Below, piece after piece: positions 53,805 through 62,117 of a DNA stretch of 64,000 nucleotides. The stretch's first letter is position 1; each line of letters opens with the position of its first letter. The position numbers and the translations under genes are program-made. Origin of the DNA: Pseudomonas eucalypticola (lineage in GTDB: Bacteria > Pseudomonadota > Gammaproteobacteria > Pseudomonadales > Pseudomonadaceae). Below the pieces are notes generated by a model that searched no databases, was not told where the DNA came from, and worked only from the letters and a program-made list of their open reading frames with translations. Location: the NCBI RefSeq assembly GCF_013374995.1, contig NZ_CP056030.1, forward strand, positions 682,001 to 746,000. The letters run 5' to 3'.

Positions 53805-54212
53805 TCAGTGACAGCAGCCGCCCGAGGCCAGGTCCGCGAGGATCGGGCAGTCGGGCCGGTCGTTGCCCTGGCAGTGCGACGCCAACGTCTGCAAGGTGTC
53901 GCGCAAGCCGGTCAGTTCGGCGATGCGCCGGTTCAAATCATCGATATGCCGATGGGCCAGCGCCTTTACGTCAGCGCTCGCGCGCCCGCGGTCCTGCCAC
54001 AGGGTCAGCAACTGCGCCACTTCCTCCAGGGAAAACCCCAGGTCCCGTGAACGCTTGATGAACGCCAGGGTATGCAGGTCGTCCTCCTGGTACAGGCGGT
54101 AGCCGCTGTCGGTGCGCAGGGCCGGTTTGAGCAGGCCGATGGATTCGTAGTAACGGATCATCTTGGCGCTCAGGCCGCTGTGCCGGGCCGCCTGGCCGAT
54201 GTTCATGTTCAT
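53805..54212 (-). CDS. cueR: Copper-responsive MerR regulator CueR
   Basis: 135 residues: MerR helix-turn-helix (IGQAARHSGLSAKMIRYYES, 20 residues), a long dimer helix and a Cu(I)-binding loop with C114 and C122 (CQGNDRPDC), the CueR spacing. A Cys/His tail (GGCCH) follows. CueR activates genes with 19-bp promoter spacers; two such promoters lie at 56422-56452 and 56937-56967. The ATG (54212, or 54206) is a few bases after the copA stop, so cueR is probably transcribed with copA. Confidence 0.95.
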   Translation of the reverse strand: MNMNIGQAARHSGLSAKMIRYYESIGLLKPALRTDSGYRLYQEDDLHTLAFIKRSRDLGFSLEEVAQLLTLWQDRGRASADVKALAHRHIDDLNRRIAELTGLRDTLQTLASHCQGNDRPDCPILADLASGGCCH

Positions 54213-54216
54213 GGTG

Positions 54217-56394
54217 TCATTCCTTTTCAGGCTTCCAGGTCTTGAGCAGCAGGGCGTTGCTGACCACGCTCACACTGGACAGGGCCATGGCCGCGCCTGC
54301 CAGCACCGGGTTGAGCAGCCCGAAGGCGGCCAGTGGAATGCCGACCAGGTTATACACGAAGGCCCAGAACAGGTTCTGACGAATCTTCGCATAGGTGCGC
54401 CGGCTGATGTCCAGCGCGGCTGGCACCAGGCGCGGGTCGCCACGCATCAGGGTAATGCCTGCCGCCTGCATGGCCACGTCGGTGCCGCCGCCCATGGCAA
54501 TGCCGATATCGGCGGCGGCCAGGGCCGGGGCATCATTGATACCGTCACCGACCATGGCCACTACGCCGTCGGCCTTCAGGCGCATCACCGTGGCCGCCTT
54601 GTCGGCGGGCAGCACCTGGGCGTGGACATCGGTGATGCCCAGGGCCTGCGCCACCACCCGGGCACTGCCCTGGTTATCACCGGTGAGCAGGTGGCTGCTG
54701 ATATGGCGCGCCGCCAGTTGCGCCACCGCGATATCCGCGCCGGGCTTGAGGCTGTCACCAAAGGCCAGCAGGCCCAGCACGCGCGGCTGCGGGCCTTGCT
54801 CCAGCAGCCACGACAGGGTGCGCCCTTCGCCTTCCCAGGCGTGGGCGTCGGCCATCAGGGTGCCCTCGTCCAGGCCCCACTCGCGCAACAGCCGTTGGTT
54901 GCCCAATGCCAAGGTGCGGCCATCTACCGTGCCGGTGACCCCGCGTCCGCCCAACGCCTGCACGGCCTGCGCGGTCTGCACGTCGATACCGCGCTGTTCG
55001 CAGGCCTGCAGCACGGCACGGGCCAGCGGGTGTTCGCTGCCACGTTGCAGGCTACCGGCCATCTTCAACACCCGGGTGTCTTCTTCGCCCATGCCCTTGA
55101 GGTGCACCAGGGTAGGGCTGCCAGACGTCAGGGTGCCCGTCTTGTCGAACACCACGCGGTTCACAGCGTGAGCGCGTTCCAGGGCATCGGCGTCCTTGAT
55201 GAGAATACCGTGGCGCGCCGCCGCGCCGGTGCCGGCCATGATCGCCGCTGGCGTCGCCAGGCCCAATGCGCACGGACAGGCGATCACCAATACCGCCACG
55301 GCGTTGATGATGGCCGTTTCCAGGGGAGCGCCCTGCAACCACCAGCCGACCAGCGTCAGCAGCGCCACCACCAATACGGCCGGGACAAATACCTGGCTCA
55401 CCCGGTCCACAAGCTTCTGGATCGGTGCCTTGGCCGCCTGGGCGTCTTCCACCAGGCGGATGATCTTGGCCAGTACGCTCTCACCCCCCAGCGCCGTGGC
55501 AGCCACCACCAGGCGGCCCTCGCCGTTGATGGCACCGCCGATCACCCGGTCGCCGGCCTGTTTGGGCACGGGCAGGCTTTCGCCGCTGATCAGCGACTCA
55601 TCGGCATGGCTACGGCCTTCCAGCACCTGGCCATCCACGGCGAAGCGTTCGCCAGGGCGTACAACCACGTGGTCGCCCAGGCGCAACTGTCCGATGGCCA
55701 CGTCCTGCTCGACCCCTTCCTGCAAGCGCACGGCCCGCGCCGGGCGCAATTGCTCCAGCGCGCGGATGGCCGTGGCGGTCTGGCGCTTGGCCCGGCTTTC
55801 CAGGTATTTGCCCAGCAGCACCAAGGCGATCACCACCGCCGAAGCCTCGAAATAAAGGTGGGGCATGCCGCCGACGGGTGCCCGGGCCCATTCATACAGG
55901 CTCAGCCCGTAACCCGCGCTGGTGCCCAGGGCTACCAGCAGGTCCATGTTGCCGGCCCTGGCGCGCACCGCCTTGAACGCCGCCACATAGAAACGCGCGC
56001 CCAGAATGAACTGCACGGGTGTAGCCAGCACCCACTGCAGCCAGGCCGGTAGCATCCAGTCCAGCCCCAGGGGCTGGACCAGCATCGGCGCCACCAGCGG
56101 CAGCGCCAGCAGAAGGGCGGCGGCCAGGGCCAGGCGTTCACGGTGCAGCGCCGGTGCCGGGTCGGCTGGTGGGGCATCAGGAAGGCTGGCGGTGTAGCCA
56201 GCCTGTTCCACCGCGGCGATCAAGCGCCCAGGGTCCATGGCCGCCGACAGCTCAACGTGGGCACGCTCGCTGGCCAGGTTCACGCTGGCCTGCTTGACCC
56301 CGTCCACTTTGTTCAGGGCGCGCTCGACACGGCCCGCGCAGCTGGCGCAGGTCATGCCGCTGATAGGCAATTCGAGGGTAAGGGCATCGGGCAT
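54217..56394 (-). CDS. copA: Cu(I)-exporting P1B-type ATPase CopA
   Basis: 725 residues with one N-terminal metal-binding domain (GMTCASC, C16 and C19), eight membrane helices with the CPC motif in [11 protein letters not shown] (about residue 372), phosphorylation site DKTGTLT (about 417) and GDGINDAP (about 614). It pumps Cu(I) from the cytoplasm. Only one HMA domain, where E. coli has two; this is common in Pseudomonas. The promoter is a CueR site 27 bases upstream and the start follows AAGGAGG. Confidence 0.96.
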   Translation of the reverse strand: MPDALTLELPISGMTCASCAGRVERALNKVDGVKQASVNLASERAHVELSAAMDPGRLIAAVEQAGYTASLPDAPPADPAPALHRERLALAAALLLALPLVAPMLVQPLGLDWMLPAWLQWVLATPVQFILGARFYVAAFKAVRARAGNMDLLVALGTSAGYGLSLYEWARAPVGGMPHLYFEASAVVIALVLLGKYLESRAKRQTATAIRALEQLRPARAVRLQEGVEQDVAIGQLRLGDHVVVRPGERFAVDGQVLEGRSHADESLISGESLPVPKQAGDRVIGGAINGEGRLVVAATALGGESVLAKIIRLVEDAQAAKAPIQKLVDRVSQVFVPAVLVVALLTLVGWWLQGAPLETAIINAVAVLVIACPCALGLATPAAIMAGTGAAARHGILIKDADALERAHAVNRVVFDKTGTLTSGSPTLVHLKGMGEEDTRVLKMAGSLQRGSEHPLARAVLQACEQRGIDVQTAQAVQALGGRGVTGTVDGRTLALGNQRLLREWGLDEGTLMADAHAWEGEGRTLSWLLEQGPQPRVLGLLAFGDSLKPGADIAVAQLAARHISSHLLTGDNQGSARVVAQALGITDVHAQVLPADKAATVMRLKADGVVAMVGDGINDAPALAAADIGIAMGGGTDVAMQAAGITLMRGDPRLVPAALDISRRTYAKIRQNLFWAFVYNLVGIPLAAFGLLNPVLAGAAMALSSVSVVSNALLLKTWKPEKE

Positions 56395-56421
56395 GGAAGG
56401 TCCTCCTTGGCAGAGGACCTC

Positions 56422-56452
56422 AGGATCAACCTTGCCACCTTGGCAAGGTCAA
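56422..56452 (-). promoter_or_regulatory. CueR-controlled promoter of copA
   Basis: On the minus strand TTGACC and GATCCT are separated by 19 bases. The spacer region is covered by a dyad ACCTTGCCA/TGGCAAGGT with 3 central bases (56429-56449). It aligns position by position with the E. coli copA promoter (TTGACCTT at the -35 and AAGGTT near the -10). The long spacer is diagnostic of MerR-family activation. Confidence 0.9.
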
Positions 56453-56458
56453 GGGGCC

Positions 56459-56848
56459 TCAGTACTGGTCTTCCGGCGCGCGCTTGAGGTACATACCGTT
56501 GGGGCCGTTGGCGATGCGGTATTTCTGCACCTCACCGGCATGCAGTTCGATGGCGGTGGCATTGGGCGCCGGCAAGCCGGGAGCGCAGCCAGGCGCCTGC
56601 CCCGGCTCCTGCATCAGCCGCACCACCACTTTGCCAGGGGGCAGGTTGAAGGACACTTCCTGCTCCTGGAACAGGCGACCCACCTTGTTGTCGCCGATAT
56701 AGATGCCCAGCTCGCACGGGGTGCCGACTTCCAGGCGCTCCCGGGAAACGATCAGCACGCTGTAGTCTTGAATGCTCTCGGCCTGGGCCCAGAGTGACAG
56801 GGTGGTCAAACCCAGAATGCCCATCAGGCGGAAAAGGGACCGGCGCAT
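56459..56848 (-). CDS. Hypothetical periplasmic protein of the copper cluster
   Basis: 129 residues with a signal peptide (1-23, ending WAQA) and a mature beta-rich domain with two cysteines (GTPCELGIY and GCAPG). I recall a like gene at this position between copA and copZ in P. putida, but no function. It stands just upstream of the copA operator on the same strand and divergent from copZ, so it may read into copA. No methionine-rich or histidine-rich copper motif is visible. Confidence 0.75.
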   Translation of the reverse strand: MRRSLFRLMGILGLTTLSLWAQAESIQDYSVLIVSRERLEVGTPCELGIYIGDNKVGRLFQEQEVSFNLPPGKVVVRLMQEPGQAPGCAPGLPAPNATAIELHAGEVQKYRIANGPNGMYLKRAPEDQY

Positions 56849-56936
56849 GGCGCGTTGCTCCTGCTGTGTGGATCGTCGATGCCCCAGCTTGGCGGACCCG
56901 GGCGCTAATTTCCAGCCCGGCAGGAAACCGCAGAAC

Positions 56937-56967
56937 TTGACCTTGTCATGATGGCAAGGTTGAAGCT
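56937..56967 (+). promoter_or_regulatory. CueR-controlled promoter of copZ
   Basis: TTGACC and GAAGCT are separated by 19 bases, with a dyad ACCTTGTCA/TGGCAAGGT around 3 bases (56940-56960, one mismatch). This is the same layout as the copA site on the other strand. It stands 33 bases before the copZ ATG. Being placed in the gap shared with the divergent 129-residue gene, it may affect both. Confidence 0.88.
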
Positions 56968-56999
56968 AATCCCCTCATCTCGTTTCAGGAGGCACCAGC

Positions 57000-57191
57000 A
57001 TGCAAGAGTTCAACGTTCAAGGCATGACCTGCGGGCACTGCGTCAGGGCCGTCACCCATGCGGTGCAGGCACTGGACCCTGGTGCCGTGGTGGAGGTCGA
57101 CCTGGCTGCTGCCAAGGTCCGTGTGCAAAGCCAGCAACCGGCCGCCGCCATCGCCGCGGCTATCAAGGAAGAAGGGTACGGCGTGAGCTGA
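57000..57191 (+). CDS. copZ: Copper chaperone CopZ
   Basis: 63-residue HMA-domain protein with the Cu(I) motif GMTCGHC and a KEEGYGVS end. It carries copper in the cytoplasm and probably hands it to CopA. The start has AGGAGG upstream. It is expressed from its own CueR site rather than with copA. Confidence 0.95.
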   Translation: MQEFNVQGMTCGHCVRAVTHAVQALDPGAVVEVDLAAAKVRVQSQQPAAAIAAAIKEEGYGVS

Positions 57192-57274
57192 GCGGCATAG
57201 GGTCGCGCTTTTCGCGTTGGGGGTCCGGAGCGGTTAAACTACAACGTTGCCCTTCAGGCCGTACTGGACCCCCG

Positions 57275-58459
57275 ATGAACTTCAGAACCATCCTCATTCT
57301 CGGCGCGCTCAGCGCGTTTGGCCCCCTGGCCATCGACTTCTACCTGCCAGGCTTCCCGGCCATGGCGAAGGCGTTCGGCACCGACGAGCAGCACATTCAG
57401 CTGACCTTGGCGGCCTATTTCCTTGGGCTGTCCATCGGGCAGTTGGCGTATGGCCCGATCGCCGACCGTTTTGGCCGTCGCGTGCCGTTGCTGTCCGGGG
57501 TTGCGCTTTTCACGCTGGCCTCCCTGGCCTGTGCCTTCGCCCCCAACCTGGAAGCGCTGATCGTCGCGCGCTTCGTTCAAGCCTTGGGCGGCTGCGCCGG
57601 CATGGTGCTGTCGCGGGCTATCGTCAGCGACAAATGCGACGCTGTGGGTTCGGCCAAGGTGTTCTCGCAATTGATGCTGGTGATGGGCCTGGCGCCCATC
57701 CTGGCGCCAATGCTGGGCGGCCTGCTGGTGAACACCTGGGGCTGGCAGTGGATCTTCGGCCTGTTGACGCTGTTCAGCGCTTTGTGCGGCGCGGCGGTAT
57801 TCCTCGGCCTGCCGGAAAGCATGCCGGCGCATCACCCGCGCCAGCCCCTGAGCGGCGCGCTGGGCCAATACGTGCGCTTGTTCAAAGACCCGATGTTCCT
57901 GGGCAACGCCCTGACCGGTGGCATCGCCATGGCCGGCATGTTCGCCTACGTGGCGGGTTCGCCGTTTGTGTTCATCAAATTGTACGGGGTGCCGGCCGAG
58001 CACTACGGCTGGCTGTTCGGCAGCAACGCGGCAGGCTTCATCCTGGTCGCCCAGGTGAATGCGCGCCTGCTGGCCAAGCGCGGCCCGGTGTTCCTGCTCA
58101 CCCGCGCGGTGTGGGTGTACCTGGCGGCGGCCCTGTGCCTGCTGGCGGTCAGCGCGATGCACCCTGCGCAGCTGTGGCCCCTGCTGATTCCATTGTTCAT
58201 CTGCATCGCCAGCCTTGGCTGCATCATTCCGAACGCCTCGGCGTGCGCCATGAATGGCCAGGGTGCGCGCGCCGGTAGCGCCTCGGCCCTGCTCGGCTGC
58301 CTGCAGTTCAGCGTAGCGGCCGGTTCCGCGTCCCTGGTCGGCGCGCTCTATGACGGTAGCGCCATTCCGATGGCGCTGGTGATCAGTGGCTGTGGCGTGC
58401 TGGCGGTGGTGTTGTCACAGGTGACGCAGTGGGTACGACGCACGCGCCTGGCTCACTGA
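57275..58459 (+). CDS. Bcr/CflA family drug-resistance MFS transporter
   Basis: 394 residues, twelve membrane helices. The start FGPLAIDFYLPGFPAMAKAF (20 residues), the loop GPIADRFGRRVPLL and SRAIVSDKCDA are typical of Bcr/CflA exporters, which expel bicyclomycin, chloramphenicol-like or other compounds. The ATG at 57275 begins the family N-terminus; the frame is open well upstream through copZ in another phase but that part is not homologous. Seven bases overlap a small convergent gene. Confidence 0.93.
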   Translation: MNFRTILILGALSAFGPLAIDFYLPGFPAMAKAFGTDEQHIQLTLAAYFLGLSIGQLAYGPIADRFGRRVPLLSGVALFTLASLACAFAPNLEALIVARFVQALGGCAGMVLSRAIVSDKCDAVGSAKVFSQLMLVMGLAPILAPMLGGLLVNTWGWQWIFGLLTLFSALCGAAVFLGLPESMPAHHPRQPLSGALGQYVRLFKDPMFLGNALTGGIAMAGMFAYVAGSPFVFIKLYGVPAEHYGWLFGSNAAGFILVAQVNARLLAKRGPVFLLTRAVWVYLAAALCLLAVSAMHPAQLWPLLIPLFICIASLGCIIPNASACAMNGQGARAGSASALLGCLQFSVAAGSASLVGALYDGSAIPMALVISGCGVLAVVLSQVTQWVRRTRLAH

Positions 58460-58632
58460 GCCACGCGTTGCTGGCGGTAGGGCAACCGGTGCGGGGCGGC
58501 GAGGCGCGACTCCAGGGTCTGGATGAACGCCCGGGCTTCGGCCTCGCTGCGAAAGGTCACCACATGCTGGTCCAGGCGTACTTGCCAATGGCTGCCGTGT
58601 TCCCTGGCGAGTTCCGTAAGCACTATCTTCAT
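58453..58632 (-). CDS. Small conserved-looking protein, 59 aa
   Basis: Short gene with GGAGGA before the ATG at 58632. The sequence opens MKIVLTELAREHGSHWQVRL (20 residues) and has a mixed charged helix (SEAEARAFIQTLESRL) and a basic C-terminus. It overlaps the MFS gene end by seven bases. A protein of this size sits at the same place in my recollection of the P. putida copper region. Function unknown; I see no domain signature. Confidence 0.72.
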   Translation of the reverse strand: MKIVLTELAREHGSHWQVRLDQHVVTFRSEAEARAFIQTLESRLAAPHRLPYRQQRVAQ

Positions 58633-58713
58633 GGCTGATTCCTCCGGGGGTCAGAGGCCTCAAGTGTAGCGCTGCCCATCCAACCCGGCTTGACCCAGGG
58701 CAACCTTTGGTCT

Positions 58714-58739
58714 GACGGGCCTGGTCGCACAGGCCCGTC
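58714..58739 (-). terminator. Hairpin downstream of the alcohol dehydrogenase gene
   Basis: Ten-base perfect arms GACGGGCCTG and CAGGCCCGTC with a 6-base loop lie 9 bases beyond the stop of the minus-strand dehydrogenase gene. No T-run follows the stem, so the hairpin may stabilise the 3' end or act with Rho rather than as an intrinsic terminator. Confidence 0.55.
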
Positions 58740-58747
58740 GGTCGGGT

Positions 58748-59761
58748 TCAGAACCCTTCAAGCACGATCTTGCCCCGGGCCTTGCCGCTCTCCAGCAGGG
58801 CGTGGGCACGCTTGAGGTTGGCCGCGTCGATACGGCCGAAGTGTTCGCCCACGGTGGTGCGCAGGGTGCCGGCGTCCACCAGGTCGGCCACGCGGTCGAG
58901 CAAGTGGTGCTGTTCGATCATGTCGGGCGTCTCGAACAGCGAGCGGGTGTACATGAACTCCCAGTGCAACGACAGGCTCTTGCGCTTGAGCAGGCTGACG
59001 TCGAGGCTCTTGGGATCATCGATCAAGGCCAGGCGGCCCTGGGGCACCAAGGCCTCCACCAGTTCGGCCAGGTGCTGGTCGGTCTGGGTCAGGCTCGCCA
59101 CATGGGTGACTGGCCCCAGGCCCAGGCGCTTGAGCTCGGTACTCAGCGGCTGGCTGTGGTCGATGACGTGGTGGGCGCCAAGGTCGCGCACCCATTGCTG
59201 GGTGTCCGGCCGCGAGGCGGTGCCGATCACGGTCACGCCGGTGAGTCGGCGTGCCAGTTGCGTCAGGATCGAGCCGACGCCGCCGGCGGCACCGACAATC
59301 AGCAGGCTTTGCCCTTCGCTGGCACGCCCTTCGGCCACCTGCAGGCGCTCGAACAGCAACTCCCAGGCGGTGATGGCCGTGAGCGGCAAGGCGGCGGCGT
59401 CGGCGAAGCCAAGGCTGGCAGGCATGCGCCCAACGATACGCTCGTCTACCACATGCAGTTCACTGTTGCCGCCGGCGCGGGCGATGGAGCCGGCGTAGTA
59501 CACGCGGTCACCGGGTTTGAACAGGCTGACCTGCGCCCCCACGGCCTGCACCACGCCGGCCACGTCCCAGCCCAGTACCTTGGGCGCGCCGTTCTCCGGT
59601 GCCGCGTTCTGCCGCACTTTGGTATCCACCGGATTGACGGAGATCGCCTTGACCTCCACCAACAGGTCGCGCGGACCGGGTTGTGGCGCAGGCAGGTCGA
59701 CGTCCTGCAGGGCGCTTGCGTCGGTGATAGGCAGGCATTGGTAATAGGCGATGGCTTTCAT
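58748..59761 (-). CDS. Zinc-type alcohol dehydrogenase-like oxidoreductase
   Basis: 337 residues of the MDR superfamily, zinc-binding alcohol dehydrogenase-like/quinone oxidoreductase group. A GroES-like N-terminus (PGPRDLLVEVKAISVNPVDT, 20 residues) and a Rossmann NADP-binding core (LLIVGAAGGVGSILTQLARR) are visible. It lacks the usual catalytic zinc cysteines, so it is probably an NADPH-dependent enone or quinone reductase. The ATG at 59761 is supported by the family start MKAIAYYQCLP. Divergent from a LysR gene that likely regulates it. Confidence 0.9.
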   Translation of the reverse strand: MKAIAYYQCLPITDASALQDVDLPAPQPGPRDLLVEVKAISVNPVDTKVRQNAAPENGAPKVLGWDVAGVVQAVGAQVSLFKPGDRVYYAGSIARAGGNSELHVVDERIVGRMPASLGFADAAALPLTAITAWELLFERLQVAEGRASEGQSLLIVGAAGGVGSILTQLARRLTGVTVIGTASRPDTQQWVRDLGAHHVIDHSQPLSTELKRLGLGPVTHVASLTQTDQHLAELVEALVPQGRLALIDDPKSLDVSLLKRKSLSLHWEFMYTRSLFETPDMIEQHHLLDRVADLVDAGTLRTTVGEHFGRIDAANLKRAHALLESGKARGKIVLEGF

Positions 59762-59800
59762 GTAGGGCTCCAGAAGGGCGTGAAAACAGTGAGCCCATGA

Positions 59801-59818
59801 TTGGCTATTTCCAGCCAA
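59801..59818. promoter_or_regulatory. Candidate LysR operator
   Basis: TTGGCT and AGCCAA around 6 bases stand in the 109-bp divergent gap between the oxidoreductase and LysR genes. The position and arm spacing suit a LysR-type recognition site. A sequence partly repeating one arm (CCGGCTAAAAC) follows 10 bases later. Confidence 0.45.
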
Positions 59819-59870
59819 GGTAAAACCGGCTAAAACCCCAATCTCTTTCAATATTATTTTGATAATGCCC

Positions 59871-60785
59871 ATGCTTCGATTCGATGACCTGCAGTTGTTC
59901 GTTCGCGCCGCCGACCTCGGCAGCCTCTCCGCCGCAGCCCGCGGCATGGACCTCTCGCCCGCGGTCGCCAGCGCCGCGCTCAAGCGTATCGAAGCGCAGC
60001 TGGGCGCCCGCCTGCTGGCTCGTTCCACCCGTAGCCTGCGCCTGACGGCCGAAGGCGAAGGCTTTCTGGAATACGCACGCACTGCCCTCGCCAGCCTGGA
60101 AGAAGGCCGCCAGATCCTGGCGCGGGGGCAGGAACAGCCAGGCGGCATCATTCAGTTGTCGGCGCCCTCGGACTTTGGCCGCAATGTGTTGTTGCCTTGG
60201 CTGGACGACTTGCAGCAGCAATACCCGGATCTGTCAGTACGCCTGCTGTTGGGGGACCGCATCGCCGACCTGTTCCGCCAGCCCGTGGACCTTGCCTTGC
60301 GCTACGGCGAGCCCGAAGACTCCAGCCTGGTGGCGCTGCCGGTCAGCCCCGAGAACCGCCGGGTGCTGTGTGCGTCACCGGCCTACCTGGCGAGCCATGG
60401 CCGGCCGCGGCAGGTGGAGCAACTGGCGCAGCACAATTGCCTGCTGTTCATGTTGGGTGGCCGCGTGCATGAGCATTGGCGTTTCAGCGATGGCCGCCGG
60501 GAGCTGGGCCTGACGGTGCGCGGCGATCGGTTCAGCGACGACGCCGATGTGGTGCGGCGCTGGGCCGTGGCGGGTATGGGCATTGCCTACAAATCATGGT
60601 TGGACGTGGCGAACGATGTCACCGCGGGGCGTCTTGAAGTGGTCATGCCGCACCTGGCGGGGGAAAGAACCCCCTTGAACTTGTTGTGCGGGCACCGGGC
60701 GCAATTGAGCAAATCGGTCAAGGTATTACACGAAAGAGTCAGAAAAGGGTGTACTGAACTGTCCAAAGACTATCCTGGCGTGTAG
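59871..60785 (+). CDS. LysR family transcriptional regulator
   Basis: 304 residues. The helix-turn-helix is in RFDDLQLFVRAADLGSLSAA (20 residues) and SAALKRIEAQLGARLLAR; the rest is the effector domain with GIIQLSAPSDFGRNVLLPWL (20 residues). It looks like the CrgA-like subgroup that controls nearby oxidoreductases. ATG 59871 begins the usual family start; an ATG at 59865 and a TTG at 59859 are alternatives, none with a strong ribosome site. Confidence 0.92.
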   Translation: MLRFDDLQLFVRAADLGSLSAAARGMDLSPAVASAALKRIEAQLGARLLARSTRSLRLTAEGEGFLEYARTALASLEEGRQILARGQEQPGGIIQLSAPSDFGRNVLLPWLDDLQQQYPDLSVRLLLGDRIADLFRQPVDLALRYGEPEDSSLVALPVSPENRRVLCASPAYLASHGRPRQVEQLAQHNCLLFMLGGRVHEHWRFSDGRRELGLTVRGDRFSDDADVVRRWAVAGMGIAYKSWLDVANDVTAGRLEVVMPHLAGERTPLNLLCGHRAQLSKSVKVLHERVRKGCTELSKDYPGV

Positions 60786-61267
60786 TTCACGGCAGACTTG
60801 TGTTGCCCGTTTTTTTTACGTTGGTTGTAGGTATTTACTACCGTGTTAGAAAGATCGGGTTAATTCATTCATGGGCCGGGCGTTGATTCCACTCGCTTGT
60901 GATCCGATTGAAGTAAGTTTGAAAGTATTTATTACGCCTGTCACCCGTGCGCTCCTTGGGAAACCTTGCCGTCCTGCTGCCATCCTTTTGCCGCTGATAC
61001 GAACTTGGGCAAATTCGTACGCTTATAATCCCTAGGGCAGCCATTGCCACCGAGAGAGGACAGCCCTCGGCCGACCAAGCGGGTGGCCGGAACAAGCAGT
61101 CACAGGCGGGCTGTCTTGATCGGTCGATAGTGTTTGCTAACAATTGGTAAACATACTACGCGAAAGTTACCCGTTCTTGGCATTTGTAACCTCTTTCGTT
61201 GGAGCTGTTTTAGTGATCGCTGACCTCAGCGGTCAAATAGACGAATGTTTCGACAGGGAGTTATTAC
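60786..61267 (+). promoter_or_regulatory. 482-bp AT-richer region with promoter and possible structured leader
   Basis: No convincing gene; a 92-residue frame on the minus strand has a TTG start and odd composition. A perfect -10 TATAAT is at 61024-61029 on the plus strand. Downstream, GACAGCCC (61059-61066) pairs with GGGCTGTC (61108-61115), enclosing a second stem (61068-61076 with 61081-61089, 4-base loop). Further on, TGACC and GGTCA arms (61221-61235) stand 32 bases before the ArsR start. The GC content is clearly below that of the flanks. Confidence 0.5.
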
Positions 61268-61984
61268 ATGGAATATGCACCGAGCATCAGCCGTATCGCT
61301 TTGTTGCTGGCCGACCCCAAGCGCAGTGCGATGATCTGGGCGCTGATCGATGGCTCCGCGCGGGCGTCGGAAGAGTTGGCCACCCTGGCCGGGTTGACCC
61401 CTTCTTCAGCCAGCGCTCACCTGGCGCGCCTGGCGGCCGGCGGCTTGTTGAAACTGGAACCCAGGGGGCGCAAGCGGTTCTTCAAACTGGCCACGCCCCA
61501 GGTCGGCACCGCAGTGGAGGCGCTGGCCAGCGTCTGTTCCGGCTGTTTCGACGGGCTGGACGAGCAAGGGGTGGCGGGCCTGCCCGTGACTTCCCATGGC
61601 ATGCGCAAGGCCCGCCTGTGCCACGACCACCTGGGGGGCGAACTGGCGGTGGAGCTGTTCCAGCGTTTTCTCGACGCCGGTTGGGTGGAGCAGCACGACC
61701 AACGCGTGGAAGTTACCCATAAGGGGGCACAGCAATTGGCGCGTCACGGGATCTACATTCAGGCACTGGCAAGCCCCCTGGAGCGTGCGGCATGCCCGTG
61801 CAGCGACTGGAGCAATGCCAGGCCCCACATAGGAGGGCCGCTGGGCGCGAGCCTGCTGACACTGTTCCTGCAATCGGGCTGGCTGCGCACCAGTGATGAG
61901 TCGCGCCTGCTGCACCTGAGCCAGGCTGGCTTGCGCGAAATCGGCAAAATCGCCCAGGAGGTAGAGCGGCCTGAACTCGTCTAG
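61268..61984 (+). CDS. ArsR/SmtB family regulator, long form
   Basis: 238 residues, about twice a typical ArsR. The N-terminal winged helix (about 8-85, LLLADPKRSAMIWALIDGSA, 20 residues; LTPSSASAHLARLAAGGLLK) is followed by a long domain containing a CxxC-like CSGC and CPCSDW. The ATG at 61268 follows GGGAG. It is 133 bases before an MFS gene on the same strand and probably governs it. Inducer unknown; the C-terminal cysteines could bind a metal, or the family may sense a small molecule. Confidence 0.85.
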   Translation: MEYAPSISRIALLLADPKRSAMIWALIDGSARASEELATLAGLTPSSASAHLARLAAGGLLKLEPRGRKRFFKLATPQVGTAVEALASVCSGCFDGLDEQGVAGLPVTSHGMRKARLCHDHLGGELAVELFQRFLDAGWVEQHDQRVEVTHKGAQQLARHGIYIQALASPLERAACPCSDWSNARPHIGGPLGASLLTLFLQSGWLRTSDESRLLHLSQAGLREIGKIAQEVERPELV

Positions 61985-62117
61985 CCCGCGGGGCGACGCC
62001 CTCGGCCCAGCGCTGTCGGCGTCGTTTACAGGGGCTGCGGCGTCGCTGTCAGGCATAGGCGGCCAGGGCATTCCCGCACACTCGGGGCACGGCTCACTGC
62101 TAGCGAGGAATACGCCT

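Noticed and set aside
60865..61143. 92-residue minus-strand frame in the gap before the ArsR gene
   Set aside because: TTG start without a ribosome site, odd composition and overlap with the candidate promoter and stem structure.
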